Shown one piece after another: positions 11,013 through 20,814 of a DNA stretch of 32,826 bases (position 1 is its first letter; each line of letters starts with the position of its first letter). The translations under genes and the position numbers were made by a program. This DNA comes from Ectocarpus siliculosus (lineage: Eukaryota > Sar > Phaeophyceae > Ectocarpales > Ectocarpaceae): positions 1,622,105 to 1,654,930 of the forward strand of contig FN649750.1 in the NCBI GenBank assembly GCA_000310025.1. Direction: 5' to 3'. Under the pieces are notes generated by a model. The model ran no database searches. It was given only the letters and a program-made list of their open reading frames with translations, and was not told the origin of the DNA.

Positions 11013-12500
11013 CTGGAATGGGTTGGATGAAGGGATAGCGAGAAAAATCAAGATTTGAAGGACTGGACAGAGGAATCGACGCCACCAAGCGTAGCCAGGT
11101 ACTATAAAAAATAGCATGTACTGCATTGGGTTCTTCTAGCGTACGTGTCAGGGTCACTCTCTACAGGGGCAGGTTGTGACCTGCGTCCCTCTGGAAGAGG
11201 AGACATGGGATGGAGGCCAGGGGACGGATAGCGCGAAGACATCGAACCTCATCATTTGCTTGTAGTCCCTAGCATGCCGCCACTTTCTCGGATCGCTTAC
11301 ATTCAGACGTATACTCGTTGTTCTACAGCTGTGACCTGTTCGTTCGCCCTTTCGTTCACCGTACATTAGCGCGACCCAACACGAGGAGCTCTCAAATAGA
11401 CCAACATCAACAGCGAATACATCTAGTTGCTGAGTCTGGTGCGCTAAGTTTCTCTCTGCTTGTTGGGTAATGTTGCTCCCGCCCCTGCTATCTTGCGCTG
11501 CGTGCTCACAGCAAAAGGAAAAATGGCACCGCACATAGAACACAAGCAGAACAACTGAGAAACGCCGGTTTTACGAAAACGCCGGGGCCTCTTCCCCACA
11601 ATTACTGCAGTACCCGTCAGCTCGCTCCTATTTCCTGTCAGTAACCAGTGCTGAGACACGCCCGTCTACATCCATATCGGGTGTTGAAGCCGCCGGCACC
11701 CTTGCTGCACAGTGGGCGCTACGAAGATGAGAACGGTTCCAGAACTTTGCGCTGCGCCCTACGTAGACTGTCCAACAATTTTGCAGATAGAGCGTCTAAT
11801 AGAGCAGAGCCGCGTGTAGGATGCCGACTGCTACGAGGATTAGGAGATGGGAATGTACTCATAGTCGTGCATGACGTAGTCGCTAGACCATTGACCTCGC
11901 ATCCCTACAAAGCCGGGACGGAGCACGCCGGGTTCTCACCGGACCAGGCTCTCACATCACCAAGCGCGAAGCGCCGTGAGGTATTTGGCGAGTCGCATGA
12001 AGGGTGAGCTGCATCCTGCTAAGGGTGTTCGGCATCTTGTGCTTACTTCCTTGCGTACGGATGACAGCTGCGTATGAGTTAATTTATTTTCTGGTGCTTT
12101 CACTTCCAGAGACAGTTGTAAGCACTGTGTAACTGCCTCGAGGATGCTTCGGCCATTTTAACACAACGTGGTGCGATCATCCCTCTTGCGCGGAGTGAGG
12201 GTTCTCGACCCCGCGCAACATGATCTACTCGACCACCATTATGGTAGCCGCAAAAAAAACCGAGGTAAAAACAAAAAAGCTGTAACCTGGTTGCCGAGCT
12301 CACGAAGTGAATTGACTTGTTTTACATCGTCGTTGCCAATCGACGAAAACCCGACCCCGATCGCAAACACGAGGGGACGGGGGGGGGGGTACTGTTATGT
12401 TTTGCATGCCTTAGCGGTTAAACCATTGGCCCACGCGTCCTCGAGAGGACGGAGCATTGTCCCCACAGGACCGATCACCGATGGCCACTGGTTCCTTCTT
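11013..12500. other. Spacer, possibly holding the missing 5' exon of the DOMON gene
   Basis: No exon could be assigned with confidence. A run of eleven G lies at about 12379-12389. A 23-base sequence at 12409-12431 matches the reverse complement of 567-589. Confidence 0.4.
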
Positions 12501-12946
12501 ACTTTGCCAAAGGTGGCTCAAAAATGTCTTCCCTAGTCTGTCTATCCTAACGATATCCCGCCTTTTCAAACCACTTCCTACTCCCCAGTACAGCTACCGT
12601 CCTCTCCTCTCTATTCCATGCCTCAAACATCTCCCTGTACGTCCCTTGTATTTTTCCCAGCTCAGTCATGTACACTTCCCTCTCCTCTTCGTACCACGGA
12701 CATTCCGCGACTACATGAACACGGTCTTGCCGCAATCACATTTGAACTTGTCGTCTTCGTCGTCTACCGTACTATGTCTTCGTCGACGTTCTCCAAGGCC
12801 TATGTCCCCGGTCCTGATTTTGACCTTAAGCTTTGTCCCTGCATCCATTGGTCCATGTAGGTAATCCTTGAACCCTATTCCTTCTTTCAACATTCCGTAC
12901 ACTTCTAGACCCTCCTTATCCTCAGTTTCTTTCCTTAGATTCTGTT
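12501..12946 (-). pseudogene. LINE C-terminal zinc motif and 3' end
   Basis: After the Copia element the frame resumes exactly (REEQ then NLRKETEDKE). The segment ends with FKCDCGKT, then HVVAECPWYEEER, resembling the Cys/His motif at the C-terminus of many non-LTR elements. A frame change lies between the two halves near 12725. The stop codon follows FEKAGYR at about 12547, leaving a 3' UTR of roughly 45 bases that ends TTTGGCAAAGT. Confidence 0.8.
12942..12946. repeat. Target site duplication CTGTT (left)
   Basis: Matches 20810-20814 exactly. Five bases is usual for Copia integrases. Collapsing the pair rejoins the LINE frame. Confidence 0.9.
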
Positions 12947-13291
12947 TGTTAGGATGATCCGAACTGGGGGTAGCTTGTCGCAAGACGTGTGTTGAATAGG
13001 GTGTCGGCAACTCGGCGAACTCGCACCAAGGAGGAAAGATGCGCTGGGTTTGTTGTATAGACTTCTTCTTCACATGAAAAACATGGACTCACATGAACAC
13101 ATGAACACATGAACACATGAACACATGAACACATGAACACATGAACAGACATGGACTGCACGCACGCGTGCACGCACCACCATGAGGGGGCGACGCAGTA
13201 TACAACAGGGGTACCTTGCACACCCTGGAAATACATTCCACGTACCACATAATCCTACATCCACTTGGCATTGCTACAAGTATATCTATCA
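12947..13291 (-). repeat. 3' LTR of the Copia element
   Basis: 345 bp, beginning TGTTAGGATG and ending ATCTATCA on the plus strand. It contains seven tandem copies of ACATGAAC (13091-13146). It matches the other LTR base for base outside this array, except for one extra T in TTGTATAGAC. Confidence 0.93.
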
Positions 13292-13305
13292 GCCCCCCTG
13301 CTTGT
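13292..13305 (-). promoter_or_regulatory. Polypurine tract of the Copia element
   Basis: On the sense (minus) strand it reads ACAAGCAGGGGGGC, directly against the 3' LTR, the usual primer for plus-strand DNA. The short LTR element has 12 of 14 bases identical at the same place (22056-22069). Confidence 0.75.
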
Positions 13306-13573
13306 GACCATGCCATGTCTTTTTCGATCCTCAAGAACTCCAAAACACAAGAAAATAAACTCAGAAACTCAACTCAACTCCAGAACAATAGCCTCACTGG
13401 CTAGACATCAATTCCCATCCCCGGTCATATCAGATATACTTCTTCGAGCTTCAGTGAACTAATTGTCCCCCAGCCTAGAACACCATCCATTGAGAAAATC
13501 CATAGGCAAAAATGCAAAATGTTGCCACCCTAGTTGTTTGATCACACACAAAATAAACCCAAACATCAAAATA

Positions 13574-14740
13574 TTAATCCACACTCATTACGAAGTTACG
13601 ATGAAACTCGAAATTTCCCACGTTAAGTGCCTTCGTGAGGAAGTCAGCATGTTGATACGCCGATTCCACGTGAAAAATCGAAATCTCCTTCCTGCATACC
13701 AAATCCCTGATAAAGTGGTGCCTTGCGTCGATGTGCTTCGAGTTACTGTTGCTAATCGGGTTCTGCGCCAAGTGAATAGCCCCCCGGTTATCCTCGAACA
13801 CCGGAATACACGGCATATCGGCTTCTGGCAACATGAAACGCCATACTTGCCTCAGAAACAACACTTCCTTCATCACATCCGCAAGGGAGACATAATCCGC
13901 CTCTGTCGTGCTTAACGTAACGCACTTCTGCGTCCTTGAAAACCAAGAAATACATCCCCCCCCACACATCACCAACCCTCCTGACACAGACCTCCTATCG
14001 GCAGCCTTACTTGCATAGTCTGCGTCTGCGAACACCTCCATGCTCAACCCTGCTACACTACCCCTCCTGAATGTAATACCCAAGTCACTAGTCCTTACCA
14101 CATACCCCAAAATACCAAGACCTGCTCTCCAATGAATCTCTTTGGGAGAAGCACAGTAACGTGCTACCGCTCTCACTGCGTTCGCGATATCTGGCCTCGT
14201 TTGCGTTGCCAGCCACATCAATGATCCTATCAGCTCACGAAAAGGCCTTGATACCACTTCTTCATCTTGGTCAAACTCTGAAAGCTTCAACCCTACAGGA
14301 AGAGGAATTTCCTTCCCGTACTCTACCCCAAACTCCATCCCCAACTCTTCAGCGTACGTCTGCTGCGATATCTTCAAAGTCCCTGCATCCCAATCTCTCT
14401 CATAAAAGCATCCTGAATACCACCTCAAATCCCCAAGATTCTTCACCGGTACCATGGTGTTGAGATCTCTGCCAAACTGGTCACATCTCTCCTCCTCTCC
14501 TATCGAAAATATATCATCTACATGTACCACCAGAGTTACTACCACTCTTCCCTCCTCAATCAATCGAAACACACACGTATCCGCCATGCATTGAATAAAA
14601 CCCAAACAAACCAAACACCTCGCCAAGTGTGAATGCCATTTCCTCGATGCCTGCTTAAGGCCATACAGACTCTTGTTCAACTTCACTATCATACCTGACA
14701 ATCTACCACACCCCTCTGGCAGACGCATGAAAACATCCCT
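13574..14740 (-). pseudogene. Copia reverse transcriptase C-terminal part and RNase H
   Basis: It continues RT from DVFMRLPEGCGRLSG, with KLNKSLYGLKQASRKW and the catalytic motif VVHVDDIFS, where most Copia elements have YVDD. The aspartates are intact. RNase H follows with all usual blocks: VFADADYASKAADRRSVSG, TLSTTEADYVSL, EDNRGAIHLAQNP and SKHIDARHHFIRD. The tail YQHADFLTKAL ends 280 bases from the LTR. The enzymatic residues of this half look intact; only the upstream frameshift and stop would prevent expression. Confidence 0.88.
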
Positions 14741-15465
14741 CATCCAAATCCGACTGGACAAATGCTTGCTTGATGTCAAAATGACGGAGAGAAAGATTTT
14801 GCTCACACGCCATCGTTGCCAATAAACGAACGCTAGAAACCGCTACAGTCGGTGCATACGTCTCTCCACAATCTACATGTACTCGCTGCATATCTCCTCT
14901 CGCTACTAGCCGTGATTTCACACTAGTTGGCCATCCGTATTCATCAGACTTCCAATCAAATACCCACTTCGCCTTGATAACACTCTCTGGTTGCTACAAT
15001 ACTTCCTCAAAGGTACCAGCCTCGATCAGACCTCTGAACTCCCTCTCTACAGATGCCATCCACAAGTCAGCATGCTCAGAGGACACAGCCTCCCTATACG
15101 TTTTGGGGACGCGCAAGTCACTAGCATAGCATTGGGGCAAGTCCGGTGCCACTTCCGGGGGATCTAAATCCCTCATCGCGCGATCAATGTCCTCGCGGGA
15201 GGCAAGTAAGGTGGCGCACGCAAATGGGACTTCTTCACGCAGTCCTTCTGTTTTCGTGCCCCCCCGCTCTTCCCCCCCCAGCTCCGCTCCACCATGTCCT
15301 CTGGCTGAACTCGGGATCTCCTTTCTCCCCCCATCGACGACGCTGCGAGTGGTGAGGGTTGACAGGAGCGTTGTCTTGTCCTGCAGGGAAACAAGTCCGA
15401 AGCGGTGGGCGGGAGCGTCGCCGCTCCCGCCATGTGTCGTCCACCGCTCGTCCCCTTCATCCTGG
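14703..15465 (-). pseudogene. Copia linker and reverse transcriptase, N-terminal part
   Basis: From FQDEGDERW the frame is open through LREEVPFACATLLASRED and the RT entry region (YREAVSSEHADLWMASVEREF). A TAG at 14994-14996 interrupts FEEVL*QPESVIKAKWVFDW. After the stop, KSRLVARGDMQ, ETYAPTVAVSSVRLL and HFDIKQAFVQSDLDE are clear Copia RT blocks. An extra G near 14740 shifts the frame into the next segment (DVFMRLPEGCG). Confidence 0.82.
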
Positions 15466-16605
15466 AAAACGCACCCTCCGATCCCTCAACCTCCCCGGCA
15501 CCCGCGTCTCTCGTCCCAAGTCCAGCTCTCGATTGGCCCTGGCAGAGAGGGGCGGCATTGACGAAACCCGCCCCCCCCCTTGGTCCTTAGCGGCTGCCCT
15601 CGTGCGCCCAGAAACCCTCATGTCCCCGCGTCCCACGTCCAGTTCACGGATGGTCCTCGTGGTGAGCGGCGGCATGTTGGTCGATGGCGCGGCACCGGGC
15701 GGCACGGCGGCGGGAGACGGTGTTACTGACGGAGCAGGCGGTGGCCCGGCGACGAACGGCGTTGGAGGCGGCGCGGTGGTGGTGAACGGTGGCGCGGCGG
15801 CGAACGGCGTTGCAGGCGGCGCGGTGGTGGTGAACGGCGTGGCGGCGAACGGCGTTGCAGACGGCACGGTGGTGGTGACCGGTGTGGCGGCGAACGGCGT
15901 TGCAGGCGGCGCGGTGGTGGTGACCGGTGTGGCGGCGAACGGCGTTGCAGGCGGCGCGGTGGTGGTGACCGGTGGCGCGGCGGCGAACGGCGTTGCAGGC
16001 GGCGCGGTGGTGGTGACCGGTGGTGGGGCTGCGGTAGACGGCGCCGCCGGCGATGGTGGTGTGAAAGTTGCCGGCGGCGCCTGTGAGGGTATGGCAGCGG
16101 GTGAAGTGGGGGTTCGGGCGAACGGTGAGGGGGGTAAGAGAGGCGGTGCAATGTACTCAATTAAAAACGTCGGTGCGGCGGCGACATCTGAATCCCCCCC
16201 CTCGCCCGCCGGCGCCGGCAGCTCCAGCGGCGGGGTCAGCAACGGCGCGCGGTCGGAGACCCATACAATGTTATTCGTCATGCACACGCGCCCCGTAGCA
16301 AACTTGAGAACCTTGACCGCCGAGTCGTGGTGGTTGTCGCCATTGTTGACGTAGCAGCACAGCACTGCCTGGGGGTCCATCTTCCGCGTACGCGTCACAC
16401 GCATGTACCCCGGCTGCAAGAACGGGACGATCTGGAGTGGGGGCGGGCGACCGGTGAAGAGCTCGTGCGGCGACTTGTACCCTGCGTTCGCCGTGGTCGG
16501 GGAACGGTTGAAGCCGCCGGCAGCCCAGTGACATGACTCTAGCCAGAGCCGCTCGCCATCGCGCCCGTAGCCAGGGATGCGGGTGAAGTCGATCTTGGGA
16601 ACAGG
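15457..16605 (-). pseudogene. Copia integrase C-terminal part and proline-rich linker
   Basis: It starts at PPVPKIDFTRIPGYG. It then carries the usual integrase tail, with NRSPTTANAGYKSPHELF and a beta-rich stretch (AVLCCYVNNGDNHHD, VKVLKFATGRVC). Next comes a linker of about six tandem 16-17-residue units (PPATPFAA.PVTTTA; DNA 15745-16020). Two degenerate copies of MPPL..R..RELD.GR follow. The frame ends at RVRFPG; removing one T from the run of four at about 15465 would join it to the next frame. Its function as a spacer between integrase and RT is inferred. Confidence 0.8.
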
Positions 16606-17848
16606 CGGCATGCTTCGAGACGAGCGGCGTGGCCGGCCTTGTTCACGCGCCAGATCGCGCTCTCCGCCGGGCCATTTTGTTGCGGAGTGCCCGGCGCCGC
16701 GTACGTACGGCGGATGCCGGCGTTGTCGCAGAAGGCGATGAAGTCGTGGCTGAGGAACTCCCCCCCGTTGTCCATCCGGAAAGAACGAGGAACACCGGTG
16801 CCACTCATGTCGGCGAGGAACTTCTTGACGAAGGCGAGGGTGTCCGACTTGCGCCTCATCCCGTACAGCTTCATCCACCGCGAGAAACTGTCCACGAACA
16901 TGATCATGAAAAATGATCCCCCCAGCGACGCCGTCATGGGCCCACATAGATCGATGTGCCAAAGATCGTGCGGCCCGCTCGCGCGCGCGCCCATTTTATG
17001 GGGCACGCCCGCCTTCTTCCCCTTCGCCTGTATGCAACCACCACAAGGCTGCAGAACACCGGTCAGGCGGAGGCCGTGCTGCTTCGAAAGTTCACGCAAC
17101 AAAAACTCATTCGCATGGGAACACGAGACGTGGAGAAGATTAATGTCAACAACGGTGGTGGGTTTCCCCACCGAAAAAGGTCGCTTGCCCGGGGCCATGA
17201 CTGGGACGGCAAAGGCAACATCATCGAAGACATTCGCAAAGCCAGACTCAAACATCAACTCCAAAAATTCATGGGGGTCGTCTGATTCTTCTCGTCGCTC
17301 TAAGAGGTACACAGCCCACTCGTAATCTCCCTGCTCCGTGAACGGAATGCACCCACGGTCATCATCATCAATACTCTCTTGAAAAACGGAGACGTCGGGC
17401 GAGGGCAGCCCGGGAACACCTACCAACTCCATTCCATGAGGTACTTGAGGAGCGGAAGAAAAAACCACACTCCTGTCAGCGAGGGGGGGGGCATTCATTG
17501 CCGGAGGAACGACGCTGTTCGCAGCGGGCGGGACACCGGACACAGCAGAGGGTACTACGCTGTTTGCAGCGGGAGGGTAACCGTACATCGTGGAAGGTAC
17601 TACGCCGGTAGCAGCGGGCGGAAAATTCGACACGGGTGCATGAAAAATATTCCTGTGGGGGGGGTCTCCATGAGGTACTACGCTGCTGGCAGCGGGCGGG
17701 AAACCAGAGACATGGGACGGCACTATGCTCCTCGGAGCAGATGGATGCACGACACTGCTTGCAGTGGGCGGGAACCTAGACACCGTTGGAGGTACTACAC
17801 TGCTGGCGCTGGCGACAGTGGGCGGTACACTAACATCGAGGGAGGGGG
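16605..17848 (-). pseudogene. int: Copia integrase, N-terminal zinc and catalytic domains
   Basis: The frame opens with about seven tandem Pro/Ala/Val repeats (PPAANSVVP type, 17430-17830). The HHCC zinc domain follows: HVSCSHANE, later CGGCIQAKG. The DDE catalytic core follows, with Asp in WHIDLCGP, Asp in RMDNGGEF and Glu in PQQNGPAES. All three acidic residues are present. Integrase inserts the element cDNA and makes the 5-bp target duplication. Near 16605 the frame shifts by one base (LEACR against SMPPVPKIDF) and integrase continues in the next frame. Confidence 0.85.
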
Positions 17849-20416
17849 CACGTACGCTACACCTTGGGGGGAAGGCTGCATGCGGGGGATTGCATGCATA
17901 GATTCAACACCACTCACACTAACGTAATCGGCAGAGCGAGGGGTGGGCGGGGGAAACGGCGTTACCACGGGCACAGCAATGGGCGTCGCGTAATTCGGCG
18001 GCAGGCGAGTGGCTCTCAACGTTGAACCACGCTCGCCACGGGGAAAAGTTAAATTTCCGTCAAATAGGTGAATGCCTACAGGATCCATTACAATGCGTTG
18101 CCCCCCCATGGCCTTGTGAAGCGAAAATAAATTAAAATCCATTCCCTCAATGTGGCGTACGGTGGTGAGCTTCACGCAAAACTCGCTCCTACCGTTATGG
18201 AACTTTACGTTCAGGCTCCCGATACCAAGTACAGGCATAATCCTACCATCTCCAATCACCACTCGCTCGCTACCAGGGGGAGGAATCACCACATCGTACA
18301 TGCACCTAGGGTCTCCTGTGGTGTGGTTCGTTGCGCCAGAGTCTGCAAGCCAAGTTTCGTCTCCTACACTCTCATCTATCATGTTCATCATGGCATACCC
18401 TTCGACCCTACGCTCTACCAGCACACCATTCTCTGACTCACGTGGAAAAGCCCACACCACACACGCATGCAAATCCCCACCAGCCGATGGAGACGTTCCG
18501 GTCGAAGGCGCCGGAGGAGCGTACGGGCTGGGGATGGACTGCTGCTGCTGTTGCACGGGGGGGGGAAGGTACTCCGGCTGCTGCTGTTGGGGCGGGTACT
18601 GGTAAACGCCGCGCGCGTGCGTCACCGGATGCTGTTGTGCTTCTGCCGCCGCTCCTGCTGACGCGCCTGCTGCCGCTCCTGTCTCGTGCGGCCCCCCGCC
18701 GTACTGCTGTGCGGCGTTAGCCTGCCCGTAGGAGTGCGCCCATGGGGGCCGCTGGGTGTTGTATCCCGCGGCCGGGGGTCGGGGCGGTGCGGGCGGTGCG
18801 GGCTGGCCGGCTGGTCTGCCTACATCCACCCGTGAAGGGCAGAAGATGTGGTTGTGGCCCATCTCACCGCAGTTTTCGCACCGCTTCCTCGGATCTGCTG
18901 CGTGGATAGGTGGCTCGTTTCCTTGGGGGCGGTAGATGTTCGGAGGGTACGCGCTGTAGTCGTACCCCTGCTGAGGCACGGGGTAGGCGGGAAGGTTGCT
19001 GCCTGGTGCTCCCTGGTGACAAGGGCCTCTGCCCCATCCACCGGGAGTGGCGCCACGTCCACCGTGTCTTCCTCCTGCCAGCTGCTGCTGATGACGTCCT
19101 CCTCCAGAAAAGCCCCGGCCCCCATGCTGGGGCCCGTGCCTTCCGCCGTATCTCGCATCTTGGCTGCCCGAGGGACCTCCCCAACCTCGCTGCCAGCGAC
19201 ACTCATCGTTGCTGTGGGACGGGGTGTTGTGCAGGTCACAATATCTTATCTCGGGCGGGTGCGGCGGCGGGTACATCTGTTGCTGTCGATAGAAGTATTG
19301 CTGATTCTGCTGCTGTGGCTGCTGCGGTTGTTGCTGCTGTTGTCGCGCTCCCGTCCTCCGTTGTCCTCTCGACTGCCCTGGTCCCCCCGTGTTCCCTCCC
19401 CCGCCACTACGGTTCTCACCGCCAGTGACGAGGGCGTAAGCCCCCACGCTCTCCTGCTTCTTCTTCCTTCTCGCCTCCATCTCCGCCCAAGCATTCACTA
19501 TGATTCTTTCTACCCTCTCCCTCTCCAGACCATTCTCGGACATGAGAAAACCTGTGTATACATCATAATCCGGGAGGAGGTTGCGCACGAGGTGTCTGTT
19601 GGCATCATCTTCAGTTATCATCACGCCGCATGACGACAATCTTTGCCTTAGCACCCACCCTCTCGACAGGTACTCTTTGGGATGTTGGTCTCCCTTCTGC
19701 GTCAATTGTTGCCACTCTAGTTGGAGGCTAGTCTTTTCTGTGTGGGCGTGCACTTCAAAGTAGTTTCGGAATATCCTCCATGATTCCGTGGGGCAACCAC
19801 TAGAGATAATGGCTGGAACGATCGATGCAACCTGAATCTTCGCCAGTATTAGCTGCCATGCCTTCATAGCCTTCTCTACGGCCCTCCTACCATACTCCTC
19901 CTTCAGATTGGGAATGTCTGCATCTGGTTTCCCCACCTTGATCGTCTCTTCTGATTGTATCGCGCTCAGGCAATCTTCTTGTTGCAGCAACATCCGAAAT
20001 TGGCTCTCAAAAACCTGCACTCTAACCTGGACATCGACACTCGAATCGAACACACCCGTAAATGGGGCTACATGTATTACAGGACTGACACGAATGGTGT
20101 CCTTAGGGGGTAAGACTTCCCTGGTTTCCTCCCCCGGAGTGTTGGTCCTCCGCATTGCCCGCGCGAAGGACTCAACGAGACGGTCCTCCAACGATCGTGG
20201 CTGGTCTTCAGGTTGCGGGTCTAACGCTGTTCCAGCCGGCCGAGCATGCCGGGGATCGCCTCCATCGGGGGGCTTGTCCACGCTCTCTGATGCGGGACGC
20301 TTCTCTTCGGTAAACTTGATTTTTTCTTGTACTCCTCTCTCCACTTCCTCTTTGATGTGCGCCGATAATGCTTGGCGGTCCTCTTCAGTTAAGCTGCTGA
20401 GGTCGAGGGCTTCCAT
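17795..20416 (-). CDS. gag-pr: Copia Gag and protease polyprotein
   Basis: 873 codons from an ATG 73 bases inside the 5' LTR. The first 330 residues form a helical Gag domain (for example SWRIFRNYFEVHAHT and HLVRNLLPDYDVY). A long Gln/Gly/Pro/Tyr-rich region follows. A single CCHC zinc knuckle, RCENCGEMGHNHIFC, lies near residue 510 for RNA binding. The aspartic protease active site WLADSGATNHTTGD is near residue 690. Gag packages the element's RNA in cytoplasmic particles and the protease cuts the polyprotein. The frame ends soon after the protease. One more C in GTGCCCCCTCC (about 17848) would continue directly into integrase, so this stop is probably a single-base loss or a sequencing error. 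Confidence 0.88.
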   Translation of the reverse strand: MEALDLSSLTEEDRQALSAHIKEEVERGVQEKIKFTEEKRPASESVDKPPDGGDPRHARPAGTALDPQPEDQPRSLEDRLVESFARAMRRTNTPGEETREVLPPKDTIRVSPVIHVAPFTGVFDSSVDVQVRVQVFESQFRMLLQQEDCLSAIQSEETIKVGKPDADIPNLKEEYGRRAVEKAMKAWQLILAKIQVASIVPAIISSGCPTESWRIFRNYFEVHAHTEKTSLQLEWQQLTQKGDQHPKEYLSRGWVLRQRLSSCGVMITEDDANRHLVRNLLPDYDVYTGFLMSENGLERERVERIIVNAWAEMEARRKKKQESVGAYALVTGGENRSGGGGNTGGPGQSRGQRRTGARQQQQQPQQPQQQNQQYFYRQQQMYPPPHPPEIRYCDLHNTPSHSNDECRWQRGWGGPSGSQDARYGGRHGPQHGGRGFSGGGRHQQQLAGGRHGGRGATPGGWGRGPCHQGAPGSNLPAYPVPQQGYDYSAYPPNIYRPQGNEPPIHAADPRKRCENCGEMGHNHIFCPSRVDVGRPAGQPAPPAPPRPPAAGYNTQRPPWAHSYGQANAAQQYGGGPHETGAAAGASAGAAAEAQQHPVTHARGVYQYPPQQQQPEYLPPPVQQQQQSIPSPYAPPAPSTGTSPSAGGDLHACVVWAFPRESENGVLVERRVEGYAMMNMIDESVGDETWLADSGATNHTTGDPRCMYDVVIPPPGSERVVIGDGRIMPVLGIGSLNVKFHNGRSEFCVKLTTVRHIEGMDFNLFSLHKAMGGQRIVMDPVGIHLFDGNLTFPRGERGSTLRATRLPPNYATPIAVPVVTPFPPPTPRSADYVSVSGVESMHAIPRMQPSPQGVAYVPPPSMLVYRPLSPAPAV

Positions 20417-20476
20417 GATCTACTTCTCTAGCCGAACCCTTTTATAGCTAACCTCACCTCGGGATCCCGTGTGATA

Positions 20477-20489
20477 TCACACGCTAGCG
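20477..20489 (-). promoter_or_regulatory. Primer-binding region of the Copia element, atypical
   Basis: The bases next to the 5' LTR read CGCTAGCGTGTGA on the sense strand. They do not start with TGG, so they do not pair with a tRNA CCA end. The region sits in a perfect palindrome, ACACGCTAGCGTGT. Some Copia elements prime from an internally cut tRNA, which could apply here. The short LTR element has the same sequence with one change. Confidence 0.5.
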
Positions 20490-20809
20490 TGTTAGGATGA
20501 TCCGAACTGGGGGTAGCTTGTCGCAAGACGTGTGTTGAATAGGGTGTCGGCAACTCGGCGAACTCGCACCAAGGAGGAAAGATGCGCTGGGTTTGTTGTA
20601 AGACTTCTTCTTCACATGAAAAACATGGACTCACATGAACACATGAACACATGAACACATGAACAGACATGGACTGCACGCACGCGTGCACGCACCACCA
20701 TGAGGGGGCGACGCAGTATACAACAGGGGTACCTTGCACACCCTGGAAATACATTCCACGTACCACATAATCCTACATCCACTTGGCATTGCTACAAGTA
20801 TATCTATCA
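20490..20809 (-). repeat. 5' LTR of the Copia element
   Basis: 320 bp, with four copies of ACATGAAC (20633-20664) where the other LTR has seven. The element's promoter should lie here, but I cannot point to a TATA box or start site with confidence. Confidence 0.93.
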
Positions 20810-20814
20810 CTGTT
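20810..20814. repeat. Target site duplication CTGTT (right)
   Basis: Partner of 12942-12946, directly after the LTR end TATCA. Confidence 0.9.

Larger units (their letters stand above)
12947..20809 (-). mobile_element. Complete Ty1/Copia LTR retrotransposon
   Basis: The 7863-bp element has 345- and 320-bp LTRs (TGTTAG...TATCA on the plus strand) flanked by the 5-bp target duplication CTGTT (12942-12946 and 20810-20814). On the minus strand the order is gag, protease, integrase, RT, RNase H, which is diagnostic of Copia. Integrase before RT excludes Gypsy. It is inserted in the LINE, in the same orientation. The LTRs differ only by three 8-bp units and one base, so the insertion is recent. 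The single long reading frame expected is broken by four frameshifts and one stop; three of the shifts are in short homopolymers. Confidence 0.93.

Noticed and set aside
12197-12240. Possible tRNA (GGTTCTCGACCCC, similar to a T-arm)
   Set aside because: No acceptor, D or anticodon stems could be folded around it.
13081-13150. CRISPR-like short repeats
   Set aside because: Units are 8 bp with no spacers; simple tandem array in an LTR of a eukaryotic element.
12949-13343. Short frames rich in MCSCVHVF repeats in both Copia LTRs
   Set aside because: Translations of the ACATGAAC array within LTRs, duplicated at 20428-20831, not genes.
15359-16354. 331-codon plus-strand frame rich in Gly/Val/Ala (GVAGGAVVV repeats)
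   Set aside because: Antisense shadow of the proline-rich linker of the Copia polyprotein on the minus strand.
16639-17325. 228-codon plus-strand frame
   Set aside because: Antisense of the integrase zinc and DDE domains, which are clear on the minus strand.
17841-17855. Programmed -1 frameshift between Copia protease and integrase
   Set aside because: The local sequence GTG CCC CCT is not a canonical slippery heptamer and other breaks are scattered in the element; a single-base loss in a C run explains it better.
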